From Trueperaceae bacterium (lineage in GTDB: Bacteria > Deinococcota > Deinococci > Deinococcales > Trueperaceae): a DNA stretch of 64,000 nucleotides. A program made the translations under genes and the position numbers. Shown here one piece after another: positions 36,133 to 44,423 of the stretch. How positions within the stretch are numbered: position 1 is the stretch's first letter; every line of letters begins with the position of its first letter. The notes beneath the pieces are model-generated. The model made no database searches. It was not told the DNA's origin and worked only from the letters and a program-made list of their open reading frames with translations. The stretch covers positions 1,666,679 to 1,730,678 of the forward strand of contig CP070651.1 in NCBI GenBank assembly GCA_020354625.1. The letters are read 5' to 3'.

Positions 36133-37656
36133 CTAGGAGACCTTTACCCTCAAGCTGTGGTGTCCGCTCGCCCCGTCGGGGAGGGGGCGAGCCCGTTCTG
36201 ATGTCTGGGTAATCCCTTGCCCGTCTGTTGCGCGGACCAATACCGTGTAAACACCCGGCTCCGCTTCCCAACGGAAACCCCATAGGGTCCAGGAGAGTTC
36301 GTTCACGGCTCGGTCGATCTCTGCATGCTGCCAATGCGTGCCCCCATCGACCGATACCTCGACTGCATTGATGCCGCGCAAGCCAGCGAAGGCGATGCCG
36401 CCGATCGCTACCGAACCGTCGGATAGTCGGGTGGCGGTCTGAGTGTCGATTCGGCTCATGGTCTTGACCTCGGCGAGATCGCTCCAACCCCGCGTCTGCC
36501 AATATCCTAGGTGGTCCTGATCGGCTACTTCGATCGACACAACCCACTTCACGCTTTTCATGCCGTAGATGCCTGGGATGAGCAACCTGGTCGGGAAGCC
36601 GTGGTCGGTCGTCAACGGTTCACCGTTTTGAAAGTAGGCCAGCAGTGACCCCGGATGCAGCGCTGCCTCGAGTGAAAAGGAATCGCTGTAGTTGTCGGCT
36701 GCCCAGACGATGACCTCAGAGGCGTCCTTTCTGGGCTGTGCCATCTCGAGCAGATCGGCGAGTCGCACGCCGGTCCATAAGCTGTTGCCGACCAAGTCTC
36801 CTCCGACCTGGTTCGAAATGCAGATGAGCGTACTGGTCCTCTCCACCGAGGGTAACTGCTTGAGATCGGAGAGCGTTACGTCGAGCTCGTTCTCTACGGC
36901 GCCCTGCACCGTGAGTTTCCAATCTGGTTCGGTAACCCGTGGGTTGAACACGTTTTTGGAGACCTGATAGTGATCTTCCGTCGCTGTGATCTCGGCGCTC
37001 ATCCCTGGTAATAGCGAAAGGAACGATGTCGCTGCCTGTTGCGCCCTCGCCCATGCACTCATGAGGAGCGTGCTGAGGGCGCCGGCGCTCGTGAGGCCAG
37101 CCACGAGCTGCGCTGCGCTGCGTATGCTATCGCGTCGACGCTCATCCGTCCCCTTTTGTTGGTAGATGATCAAATACACGGTTGCGAAGAGACCTCCGAA
37201 GAGTGCTGCCCACAAGTGCGTGACCAACGGAGGATAGAGGAAATTTTTGCTAGAAATGCCAAATAGGCCCAATCCCTGTAACGGGAGAAGGATCAGCCCG
37301 ACGAGTAAAACCATGGCTCCGGCAGACCCCACGATAACGCGAATCGGCGTTGTCCTACCGCTAAATGACACCAAGCCGAGACCGATACCTGTCCAGGCAG
37401 CCAGGAAGATCAGGATGGTGAACGCAAAAAAGACCTGTTTCGCATAGAGATCGAGCGAAAAGGGGAGAAGGTGTATGAGGTTAAAGACCCACGGCACGCC
37501 TAAGAGCCGCGAGGTACTGTTGAAGAGCATTTCAGGGGGTAACGGAGCACCGGCCGACAGCTTGGTCATGAGCATGCCAATCCCCATCACACCGGTAGCT
37601 ATGAGCACTCGACGGAGCGCTGCCAGCGACCATTTTCGATGTAACACTACGCGCAT
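36133..37656 (-). CDS. Membrane-bound molybdopterin oxidoreductase, sulfite-oxidase type
   Basis: A 507-residue protein. Five or so membrane helices occupy residues about 10-190 (for example QVFFAFTILIFLAAWTGIGL). The sulfite-oxidase-type Moco domain follows: a DWKLTVQGAVENELDVTLSDL opening (DWKLTVQGAVEN, ELDVTLSDL), the Moco-ligating cysteine in STLICISNQVGGDLVGNS, and RLLIPGIYGMKSVKWV; the end resembles the Mo-co dimerisation domain (WEAEPGVYTVLVRATDGQG). ATG 37656 has AAGGGAG 5 bases upstream. The substrate is unknown. It ends tail to tail with murA. Confidence 0.85.
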   Translation of the reverse strand: MRVVLHRKWSLAALRRVLIATGVMGIGMLMTKLSAGAPLPPEMLFNSTSRLLGVPWVFNLIHLLPFSLDLYAKQVFFAFTILIFLAAWTGIGLGLVSFSGRTTPIRVIVGSAGAMVLLVGLILLPLQGLGLFGISSKNFLYPPLVTHLWAALFGGLFATVYLIIYQQKGTDERRRDSIRSAAQLVAGLTSAGALSTLLMSAWARAQQAATSFLSLLPGMSAEITATEDHYQVSKNVFNPRVTEPDWKLTVQGAVENELDVTLSDLKQLPSVERTSTLICISNQVGGDLVGNSLWTGVRLADLLEMAQPRKDASEVIVWAADNYSDSFSLEAALHPGSLLAYFQNGEPLTTDHGFPTRLLIPGIYGMKSVKWVVSIEVADQDHLGYWQTRGWSDLAEVKTMSRIDTQTATRLSDGSVAIGGIAFAGLRGINAVEVSVDGGTHWQHAEIDRAVNELSWTLWGFRWEAEPGVYTVLVRATDGQGITQTSERARPLPDGASGHHSLRVKVS

Positions 37657-37732
37657 ATTTACTCCCTTCGATAGCGGTATAGGTGCCGCCATACTGAAGA
37701 TGCGTCTTCGCAGTGGCGGCGAAGGTACGGTC

Positions 37733-39217
37733 TCATTCAGATGTCTCTCGTTCGCTTCGAGGTGTGTTTTCATCCTCTTTTTTGTCGGCTGCCGTGATGG
37801 ATTCAGACTCGGCCCGGTCGATCGCGATCATCAACCTCGCTCGCTCCCTCAGCCCCGGTTCCATGGGCGGATGTTTTTGTTGATCACCCTCATCCTTTCC
37901 CTCTTCTTCGACGTCGGCGGCTCTCTCATGTACCGGGACGTCGGTCCGTTGAGACGGCTGGAGTGGATTCTTATCAACCCCGCGTTCGACCCGCAGTACG
38001 GAAGAGCGTGTTGCGACAGCTTGCTCCCTCGCATCATCTGGTAGCCAAGTCGCTTGCCAATCCTCGTCTGCCGGCGAGACGTCCTGCTTGCCGGCCGGCG
38101 GTTCAGGGTCGGGCGAAAGCGCCAAGCTCTCTTCCTCGAGCACCTCGATCTCATCGGAGAAATCGTCAATATCTTGGTGAAATGACCTATCCGAGGTACC
38201 CGTTGGCTTATGATCTTCCGCTGATTCGTGATCGTTAGCGCCGGCAAGCGGGGGATCGTTTGTGACTTCGGATACGTCGATACTCGTCTCTTCGCCATCA
38301 TCTTCAGAGCACGCTACTGTGGCCTCCGCTCTCGAAGGAACATCTGTATCTTCGGTCGACTCCTCAGATGGGGTGTCTTGAGAATCGAGCCCGGTCTTCG
38401 ACAGTGGGGGAGTTCTTTCGGTCGGTGTGTCGCCGGAGGGCTTGTGACCATCATGGGCTTGGGTGATCGACGTGCGGCTAAATAGCCTGGCTGCCACGCC
38501 CAAAATAGCCAAAAAGATACCCGCACCCATCAAGACAAACCAGCGCGAATCTTGCGCCGGCGTGTTTGGGAGCGGTAACACGCCTGTCGTCAAGGTCTGC
38601 TGTTGTGTGCTGAGGTCTTCTGCCAGGACGTCGATGACGGGAAACCGTTGCTGTTGACTCGAAAACGCCCAGGGTGATGGGTCTCGGCTCAGGGAGCGCC
38701 ACGGCATCTGTGCAAATGAATCGTAAAGCCCGACGATCGCAAAGATGTTGGCCTCTTTTGGGCTTGTAAAAGGCGTTTTCACGATGAGCGTCTGACCATC
38801 AGCGATAAGCTCGATCTGTGTCGTTTTGTGATCGGTGATGTCCCCCGTCAGTCCGGAGCTGAAAAGATGCCGGCCCTCTCCTGTCAGTCGCAGAGCGTAC
38901 TCCCATCCAGTTCCAGGAGGCATCTTGAGGCCGGAGCCGGCCAGTAGTTCCTCGCTCCCGCCTTCGACGGTGTCGAGATAGACTTCGATAATGGGGATGG
39001 AGAAGCCGTTTGGTAAGTTGAGCGGGTTTGCCAGCGAGCCCATGGTGATGCTGAGGCCGAGCGTGTCGTCTTGTAATAAGCTGACCTCGAGAAGATCGAC
39101 TGCGCTGAGAGACCGGTAGACCGGTGCAGTAGGTGGCAGTAGGGTCCCGTCCCCCCGGGCATCCCCACTCGGATCGCTCAGGGTGATGAGGACGAGAGCC
39201 AACAGGCCTTCGATCAT
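37733..39217 (-). CDS. Secreted/anchored protein with glucodextranase-C-like domain and acidic tail
   Basis: A 494-residue protein. A short hydrophobic N-terminus (MIEGLLALVLITLSDPSGDARGDG split as MIEGLLALVLITLS and DPSGDARGDG) leads into a beta-rich domain like the C-terminal glucodextranase/DOMON-type module: DPSGDARG, FSIPIIEVYLDT, GWEYALRLTGEG, FTSPKEANIFAIVGLYD. A membrane helix (about 228-246, WFVLMGAGIFLAILGVAARLF) precedes a 240-residue Glu/Asp/Ser/Pro-rich, low-complexity tail. Its ATG overlaps the yvcK stop by 4 bases. Probably binds surface glycan; not recognised further. Confidence 0.7.
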   Translation of the reverse strand: MIEGLLALVLITLSDPSGDARGDGTLLPPTAPVYRSLSAVDLLEVSLLQDDTLGLSITMGSLANPLNLPNGFSIPIIEVYLDTVEGGSEELLAGSGLKMPPGTGWEYALRLTGEGRHLFSSGLTGDITDHKTTQIELIADGQTLIVKTPFTSPKEANIFAIVGLYDSFAQMPWRSLSRDPSPWAFSSQQQRFPVIDVLAEDLSTQQQTLTTGVLPLPNTPAQDSRWFVLMGAGIFLAILGVAARLFSRTSITQAHDGHKPSGDTPTERTPPLSKTGLDSQDTPSEESTEDTDVPSRAEATVACSEDDGEETSIDVSEVTNDPPLAGANDHESAEDHKPTGTSDRSFHQDIDDFSDEIEVLEEESLALSPDPEPPAGKQDVSPADEDWQATWLPDDAREQAVATRSSVLRVERGVDKNPLQPSQRTDVPVHERAADVEEEGKDEGDQQKHPPMEPGLRERARLMIAIDRAESESITAADKKEDENTPRSERETSE

Positions 39218-40554
39218 GAGGAAACCTCCGCCGTCTGCCTCAAACTGCTATGACGTTTGGCGAAACCGGCCAACCACGAGGCCAACTGTTCCGAATCGTG
39301 TTGTGCGTGCGGGCCCGGACCGAGTAGGTCTAGTTCGATCAGGGTGATACCTGCCCCGGCAAACACCGCCGGGTCGTACGATACGACCTCGGCCCCTTCC
39401 AGGCGGTATGCACGCTGGCGCTCTATATCGACGGGTGTCGAGTTGATGATCACCCAATCTGGCTTCCGCCCGAGATGAGAACCGATCATCTCGACGTGCC
39501 GTATGGCATCGAAGCCGTCCGTCTCCCCAGCTTCTGTCATGATGTTGCAGACGTAGACGAGCGGTGCCGAGGTTTGCAACAGGGCCCGTTTGATACCGGG
39601 GACGAGGAGCGGGGGTATGGTACTGGTAAACAGACTACCAGGGCCGAGTACTACCAGGTCGGTTGCCAGGATATCCATCACGACTTCAGATGATGCCCGT
39701 GGGCTTTCTGGTTCGATGGAGACGCGACGGATCGCACCCGGGGCCTTGCGCGCCTCGCTTTCGCCACGTACGAAGGTTCCATCTTCCTTGACTACATTGA
39801 GGCGTACCACTTCCGAGGTGGACGGATAGACATTGCCAACCAGGCTTAGCAGGTGATTGAGTACGCGAACGGCTTCAGCGAGGTCGCCCTCTACCTCCTT
39901 GAGCGTGGTGATGAGCAGGTTGCCAAAGCTATGTCCTTCGAGCTCCCCGCCACGTCTGAAGCGATACTGCAAAAGACGCGCGAGTTCGGCTTCGCGGTCG
40001 GACAGTGCCGCTAGGCAGTCGCTCAGGTCTCCCGGGGCAGGCATATCGAAGGCGTCGCGCAAGCGACCAGAAGATCCACCGTCATCTGTGACGGTCACCA
40101 CTGCCGAAAGATTGGAGCTGTAGTTCCTCAAACCGCGCAGCAAATTGGAAAGACCGGTTCCGCCACCGAGGGCAACGATTCGTGGACCTCGTGACAGGGA
40201 GAGCTTTCGGTGTAAGACGATGGCGGCTTCGGACGGTCGAGGCAACCAATTGGATAGGAGCGAGCGATTTAGCCGGCCGATTGAACCGATCGCAAGCACG
40301 AGTCCGAAGAGGGAGACCGTCGCCATGAGCCAGTGACCGCTACGTTGCCAGCGGTCTCCGACCAAGATCTGCTCGATCGGTTCGGAAACGACCTCACGGT
40401 TACCACCTAAAAACCAGAGCAGCAATCCGGCTGCACCGGCAAAAAGGAGCAGGGCGCCGAGCACGGCAAACAGAACGTGTCGTTTGACTCCCATCCCCGG
40501 AATCAACCAGAACCGGAGGGACTTGAGATAAGCGACCCGCTCTTTTGAGGTCAC
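39214..40554 (-). CDS. yvcK: YvcK/CofD-like gluconeogenesis factor with N-terminal membrane segment
   Basis: A 446-residue protein. Residues from about 120 form the CofD-like Rossmann domain: RIVALGGGTGLSNLLRGLRNY, VTDDGGSSGRLRD, GDLSDCLAAL, GHSFGNLLIT and VYVCNIMTEAGETDGF. YvcK proteins bind UDP-sugars and steer peptidoglycan and carbon metabolism. Unlike the usual 310-320-residue form, this one carries two membrane helices (about 25-50 and 75-95). It overlaps rapZ upstream and the next gene downstream by 4 bases each, so the three are co-translated. Confidence 0.92.
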   Translation of the reverse strand: MTSKERVAYLKSLRFWLIPGMGVKRHVLFAVLGALLLFAGAAGLLLWFLGGNREVVSEPIEQILVGDRWQRSGHWLMATVSLFGLVLAIGSIGRLNRSLLSNWLPRPSEAAIVLHRKLSLSRGPRIVALGGGTGLSNLLRGLRNYSSNLSAVVTVTDDGGSSGRLRDAFDMPAPGDLSDCLAALSDREAELARLLQYRFRRGGELEGHSFGNLLITTLKEVEGDLAEAVRVLNHLLSLVGNVYPSTSEVVRLNVVKEDGTFVRGESEARKAPGAIRRVSIEPESPRASSEVVMDILATDLVVLGPGSLFTSTIPPLLVPGIKRALLQTSAPLVYVCNIMTEAGETDGFDAIRHVEMIGSHLGRKPDWVIINSTPVDIERQRAYRLEGAEVVSYDPAVFAGAGITLIELDLLGPGPHAQHDSEQLASWLAGFAKRHSSLRQTAEVSS

Positions 40555-41405
40555 GCCCGATGTTCCTCTAGTGCATACTCGAGATCCCTGTGTTCGACCT
40601 GGACCTCGAACTGATCAGCCAGGTCGTGGCGGAGTCGCTCTGCCACTGCCACCGATCGATGCTGGCCTCCAGTACAGCCCACAGCTATAGAGTAGCTCGA
40701 GCGGCCCGCACTCCTCGCCAGCTCGGTCAGGGAGCGTGCCACGTGTCGAAGGGTGCTGTAGAACTCCAACCCAAGCGGGGTGAACACGTATGACTGAACC
40801 GAAGCAGACGTGCCGGGCTCTGCTTTCAAGTTCTCGTCGTAGTAGGGGTTGGGAAGACCGCGTACATCGAGGATATTGTCCGCATCGAGTGGGATCCCGC
40901 GCTTGAAGCCGAAAGATACAAACCTGAGGATGAACTCGCTATCGCTTTTGAACTGCTTCCAGAGCGCATCGGTTAGGTCTCGTGCCGAAAACGGAGACGT
41001 GTCGATAAAGGTGGTGGCCCGAGTTCTGAGTATTGCCAGAGCCGCTCTCTCCGCGCGAATGTCGGAGCCCAAAGAACCTTCGCGCAACGGATGGGTACGG
41101 CGAGTAAGTCCGTAACGCTGCACGAGTACATCGTTTGATGCATCGAGATAGATGATCGCGACCGGACGGTACTTTCTCTCGAGCTCGTCGAGGTTCGGGA
41201 GTAACTCATCCAAAAAAGCCTGTGCGCGAATGTCGATTCCCAAAACGATCGCCTTGTGTCCTCGCAGTTCGGCTTTTTCGACCAGGGCAGGCCACATGGA
41301 GGGGGGTAGGTTGTCTACGGTGTAGAAGCCGATATCCTCGAGTGCGTGAAACGCCGTCGTCTTACCGGCTCCGCTCACCCCGGTGAGTACGACAACACGT
41401 ATCAT
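40551..41405 (-). CDS. rapZ: RapZ/YvcJ family nucleotide-binding protein
   Basis: A 284-residue P-loop protein: Walker A TGVSGAGKTTAFHALEDIGFY at the start (written as TGVSGAGKT and AFHALEDIGFY), DNLPPSMWP, FVSFGFKRGIPLDAD, DVRGLPNPYYDE, and the C-terminal VGCTGGQHRSVAVAERL sugar-sensing domain. In E. coli it binds GlcN6P and controls glmS through a small RNA; in Gram-positives YvcJ acts with YvcK. The start ATG 41405 overlaps the stop of the SPOR gene (ATGA); the longer frame to 41513 is rejected. Pairing with yvcK is conserved widely. Confidence 0.94.
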   Translation of the reverse strand: MIRVVVLTGVSGAGKTTAFHALEDIGFYTVDNLPPSMWPALVEKAELRGHKAIVLGIDIRAQAFLDELLPNLDELERKYRPVAIIYLDASNDVLVQRYGLTRRTHPLREGSLGSDIRAERAALAILRTRATTFIDTSPFSARDLTDALWKQFKSDSEFILRFVSFGFKRGIPLDADNILDVRGLPNPYYDENLKAEPGTSASVQSYVFTPLGLEFYSTLRHVARSLTELARSAGRSSYSIAVGCTGGQHRSVAVAERLRHDLADQFEVQVEHRDLEYALEEHRA

Positions 41406-42109
41406 TGGGAGGCGGTCAGATCTGCCGGTGCACGCGATTGAAGGGGCGACTCCAGGCGGCATGCCACCACGGCCCCTTGTTGTTCCACCACCACCACATT
41501 GGATCCTTGCCACAGCAAGCTTCCCTCACAGAGGTTGATCGTATGCTGCATTCTGGAGAGCTGAACGAGCGCTACATCGTTCAGGTAGATCTGCTGAAAG
41601 CGCACTTCAGACGAGATCGTTCTACGATAGGTTTCTGGACGTGACTGCAGCACCTCCCACCGGGCGCCGTCGTGTCTCACGTAGGCTTCCTTTCCACCTA
41701 TCTCGATGTAGAAAAGGATCGCTTCGCCATCGATGCCATCGAGCTGCCAGACAGACGGTTTGAGGAAGCCGATTTCGAGATCGATACACGCCTGTACATC
41801 TGCGCCGGGTGTAAGGGGTAGGGGAACGGCTTCGCGGGTAATGCCCTTGCGGAGCGAGCTCGCCATGTTTTCGGCTGCCAGTTTGCTCGTAAAGCATCCC
41901 ACCCTCACGCGAGTAAACTGTTTCCCCTTGAACATGGCGAACTCCGTGTACGCATCGAAGCCTAACGTGCGAAGGCTTTCTGCAACCGTCGAAGCGTCGC
42001 GGAAATCGCGATACGCAACCGTTTGAATCGTCCATGGTTGGGCGGCGCTCGTTCCCAAGAGGAGCGACGATGCCACCGAGACGGCAAGCCAAACGAGTGT
42101 GCGCCTCAC
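41402..42109 (-). CDS. Exported SPOR-domain protein
   Basis: A 235-residue protein with a signal peptide (MRRTLVWLAVSVASSLLLGTSA) and then a SPOR-like repeat: WTIQTVAYRDFRDASTVAESL, GFDAYTEFA, FTRVRVGCFTSKLAAENMASSL. SPOR domains bind denuded peptidoglycan at division sites. The rest (about 100-235), with paired cysteines (QACIDL, NLCEGS), is not recognised. It overlaps rapZ by 4 bases and follows hisH by 3, suggesting one transcript from hisC to the glucodextranase-like gene. Confidence 0.75.
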   Translation of the reverse strand: MRRTLVWLAVSVASSLLLGTSAAQPWTIQTVAYRDFRDASTVAESLRTLGFDAYTEFAMFKGKQFTRVRVGCFTSKLAAENMASSLRKGITREAVPLPLTPGADVQACIDLEIGFLKPSVWQLDGIDGEAILFYIEIGGKEAYVRHDGARWEVLQSRPETYRRTISSEVRFQQIYLNDVALVQLSRMQHTINLCEGSLLWQGSNVVVVEQQGAVVACRLESPLQSRAPADLTASQ

Positions 42110-42112
42110 GAG

Positions 42113-42742
42113 TCAGCTCCCCACCACATTTTGGGCCAGCCGTTTAAAGTTTCGCAGGACACGAATACCTACCTCCTGACTCTTCTCTGGGTGGAATTGT
42201 GTGGCGTGAAGGTTTTCAAAAGAGACCGCGCTAAGAAAGGTTTGGTTACCGTAATTGGTCGATGCACCGGGATGATTCTCGCTTACGAAATCGACGTAGT
42301 ACGAGTGTGCGAAGTAGGCGAAAGCGCCTTCGGGAATGCCCTCTAGAAGGGCGGAGTGCCCCCTTTTGTACAACTGGTTCCAACCCATATGGGGCACGCT
42401 GACTTCGGGATCGTCAAAGCGTTTCACCTTCCCTTTGAGTAGGCACAGCCCTGTGACCCCCGGCGCTTCTTCCGAGCTCTCCATGAGAAGCTGAAGACCT
42501 ACACAGATCCCGAGGAACGGTAGGCCTGCGGCCAGGTGCGCTCGAATGGCGGGTTCAAACCCGGAGCGCTTGAAAGAGGCCATGACCTGACGGAAATGCC
42601 CCTGGCCGGGGAGTACCAATACCCGGGCACGAGCCGTCGCCGCCGGATTGGTAGAGCGCTCCACCGAAAAACCCGCTCTCTCGAGCGCTTTTTTGACACT
42701 GTGTAGATTGCCTGCACCGTAGTCGATCAAAAGAGCTTCCAA
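42113..42742 (-). CDS. hisH: Imidazole glycerol phosphate synthase, glutaminase subunit
   Basis: A 209-residue class I glutamine amidotransferase supplying ammonia to HisF for imidazole ring closure. It has LIDYGAGNLHSV at the start, the oxyanion and nucleophile region LPFLGICVGLQLLMES with the catalytic cysteine, and HATQFHPEKSQEVG with the His-Glu pair. The start TTG 42742 gives the usual family N-terminus and follows the hisB stop by 4 bases; the longer frame to 42895 lies inside hisB. hisF is not in the window. Confidence 0.92.
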   Translation of the reverse strand: MEALLIDYGAGNLHSVKKALERAGFSVERSTNPAATARARVLVLPGQGHFRQVMASFKRSGFEPAIRAHLAAGLPFLGICVGLQLLMESSEEAPGVTGLCLLKGKVKRFDDPEVSVPHMGWNQLYKRGHSALLEGIPEGAFAYFAHSYYVDFVSENHPGASTNYGNQTFLSAVSFENLHATQFHPEKSQEVGIRVLRNFKRLAQNVVGS

Positions 42743-42746
42743 GGTG

Positions 42747-43331
42747 TTAGAGCAGTCCCTTCGTACTAGGCAGTCCCTCAGTTGTGATTCGGGTAGCGGT
42801 CGCAACGCAGCGTGCCCAAGCCTTGATGACCGCTTCGCACACGTGGTGTGTTTCCGTACCCGCCAATATTCGGACGTGCATGGTTGCGCCGGCATGGTTA
42901 CAAAACCCTCGTAGGAGTTCCCTCAGGTGATGGGCGTTGAACCCACCGCTCACACCCTCGAAGCCCTCAGGGGAAAAAGCCAAAAAAGGCCGACCGGAGA
43001 GATCTAGGACGACATGCGCCAGCGTTTCGTCCATGGGGACGAAAGCGCTCGCGTAGCGTTCGATCCCGCTGCGATCCCCGAGCGCTGCAGCGAAGGCCTG
43101 TCCGAGGGTGATACCCGTATCTTCGGCCAAGTGATGCACATCGACGTGCAGATCGCCTTGCGCTTCCACTTCTAGGGCGAGCCTGCCGTGTCTGATGAGT
43201 TGCTCGAGCATGTGATCGAGGAATCCGTGACCCGTTTCAGCGCGTCCTCCTACAGCCGCATCGAGGTCGAGTGTCACCCGGATCTGGGTTTCATTGGTAT
43301 TACGCTCTACGGCAGCATATCTACTCATCAT
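42747..43331 (-). CDS. hisB: Imidazoleglycerol-phosphate dehydratase
   Basis: A 194-residue manganese enzyme, sixth step of histidine synthesis. Motifs are the N-terminal VERNTNETQI, GHGFLDHMLEQLIRHG, HVDVHHLAEDTGITLG (HHxxED), FNAHHLRELLRGF and HHVCEAVIKAWARC. It is the monofunctional form without a phosphatase domain. Its start overlaps the hisC end by 11 bases. Confidence 0.95.
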   Translation of the reverse strand: MMSRYAAVERNTNETQIRVTLDLDAAVGGRAETGHGFLDHMLEQLIRHGRLALEVEAQGDLHVDVHHLAEDTGITLGQAFAAALGDRSGIERYASAFVPMDETLAHVVLDLSGRPFLAFSPEGFEGVSGGFNAHHLRELLRGFCNHAGATMHVRILAGTETHHVCEAVIKAWARCVATATRITTEGLPSTKGLL

Positions 43332-44391
43332 ACCGGTCCTGTTTCATTACAACTTCTTGAAAGGCACTCAAAAAAAGAGCATTCTCCTCGATACTCCCGA
43401 TCGTAACCCTGACACACCCCTGCAGGCCAGGTAGATGATCCTGGCGACGAATCAACACACCTCGGTCCAATAGCTCTCGATGTACGCGTGCCGGGTCGGG
43501 GACCTTGATAAGAAGAAAGTTCGTTTCCGAGGGGAATACCGTGATGTTCTCCAGGCGAGAGAGCGCCTTCCAGAGACGTGCTCTTTCGCTAGAGATCTGC
43601 TCCACCACTTCGGTTACGGCCTCGATTTCATCAAGCATGACCTCACCTACAGCCTGCTGAAGACTCGATACGGCAAAAGGCATCATTACCTTCTGGACAT
43701 TTTCAGCGACATCTGGTGTGGTGAGCGCGAATCCGAGCCGAACGCCCCCGAGGCCAAACGCCTTGCTAAACGTTCGTAGGCTGACGACATGTCGGTGCTG
43801 CCGGACCACCTCCAGATAGTCGCTTGCGGCAAACTGGCAGTACGCTTCGTCGATGACCACCAACCAATCCGTCGCTGCTGCTTCGATGAGTGAAAGTAGA
43901 TCCGTTCGGCGGTGAAGATTGCCGGTCGGCGCTGCCGGATTGGCGAGAAAGAGCACACCACGACCCGAGCTCAGTTCCCGTTCGAGTGCGGCCACTGGCA
44001 ATTCGAAACCGGTGGTGAGCGGCAGCTCGATCAGCTGAGCATCGAGGAGCCTGGCTTGCATGGCGTAGACCGGGAAGGTCGGCGTGACGGTGAGCACCTT
44101 TTGTCCCAAACCTGCGGTGATGACGAGACTCTGGACAAGTACGTTCGACCCACCTGCCACCACGATTCCGTCTTCTGGCCACTCGAAGTGTCGCGCAATT
44201 TTCCGGCGCAGACCTTGGGCGTGAATCTCCGGGTAACGGTTAAAAGGGATCTTGCTCAATCGTTCGAAGATGCGCGATTTCAACGGCTCTGTGAGGTCGA
44301 AAGGACTTTCGTTTTGATCGAGTTTGATCCCGGCGGGCTCCGCACGGAAACGGTAGGGCGCTTCAGAACGGATCGCTGGACGGATACACAT
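43321..44391 (-). CDS. hisC: Histidinol-phosphate aminotransferase
   Basis: A 356-residue PLP aminotransferase converting imidazole-acetol phosphate to histidinol phosphate. Motifs are KLDQNESPFDL at the N-terminus, VVAGGSNVLVQSL, FLANPAAPTGNL, VIDEAYCQF, and the Schiff-base lysine in SLRTFSKAFGLGGVRLGF. A TACACT box ends 8 bases upstream of the ATG, so the message is probably leaderless and heads the hisC-hisB-hisH block. HisC-like enzymes can also serve other aromatic amino acids. Confidence 0.92.
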   Translation of the reverse strand: MCIRPAIRSEAPYRFRAEPAGIKLDQNESPFDLTEPLKSRIFERLSKIPFNRYPEIHAQGLRRKIARHFEWPEDGIVVAGGSNVLVQSLVITAGLGQKVLTVTPTFPVYAMQARLLDAQLIELPLTTGFELPVAALERELSSGRGVLFLANPAAPTGNLHRRTDLLSLIEAAATDWLVVIDEAYCQFAASDYLEVVRQHRHVVSLRTFSKAFGLGGVRLGFALTTPDVAENVQKVMMPFAVSSLQQAVGEVMLDEIEAVTEVVEQISSERARLWKALSRLENITVFPSETNFLLIKVPDPARVHRELLDRGVLIRRQDHLPGLQGCVRVTIGSIEENALFLSAFQEVVMKQDRYDE

Positions 44392-44398
44392 GGCTACA

Positions 44399-44404
44399 AG
44401 TGTA
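44399..44404 (-). promoter_or_regulatory. -10 box TACACT of hisC (leaderless)
   Basis: On the minus strand TACACT puts +1 one base before the hisC ATG. No ribosome site lies between. Confidence 0.55.
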
Positions 44405-44423
44405 TCCCGGACCGAAGAGGTTG

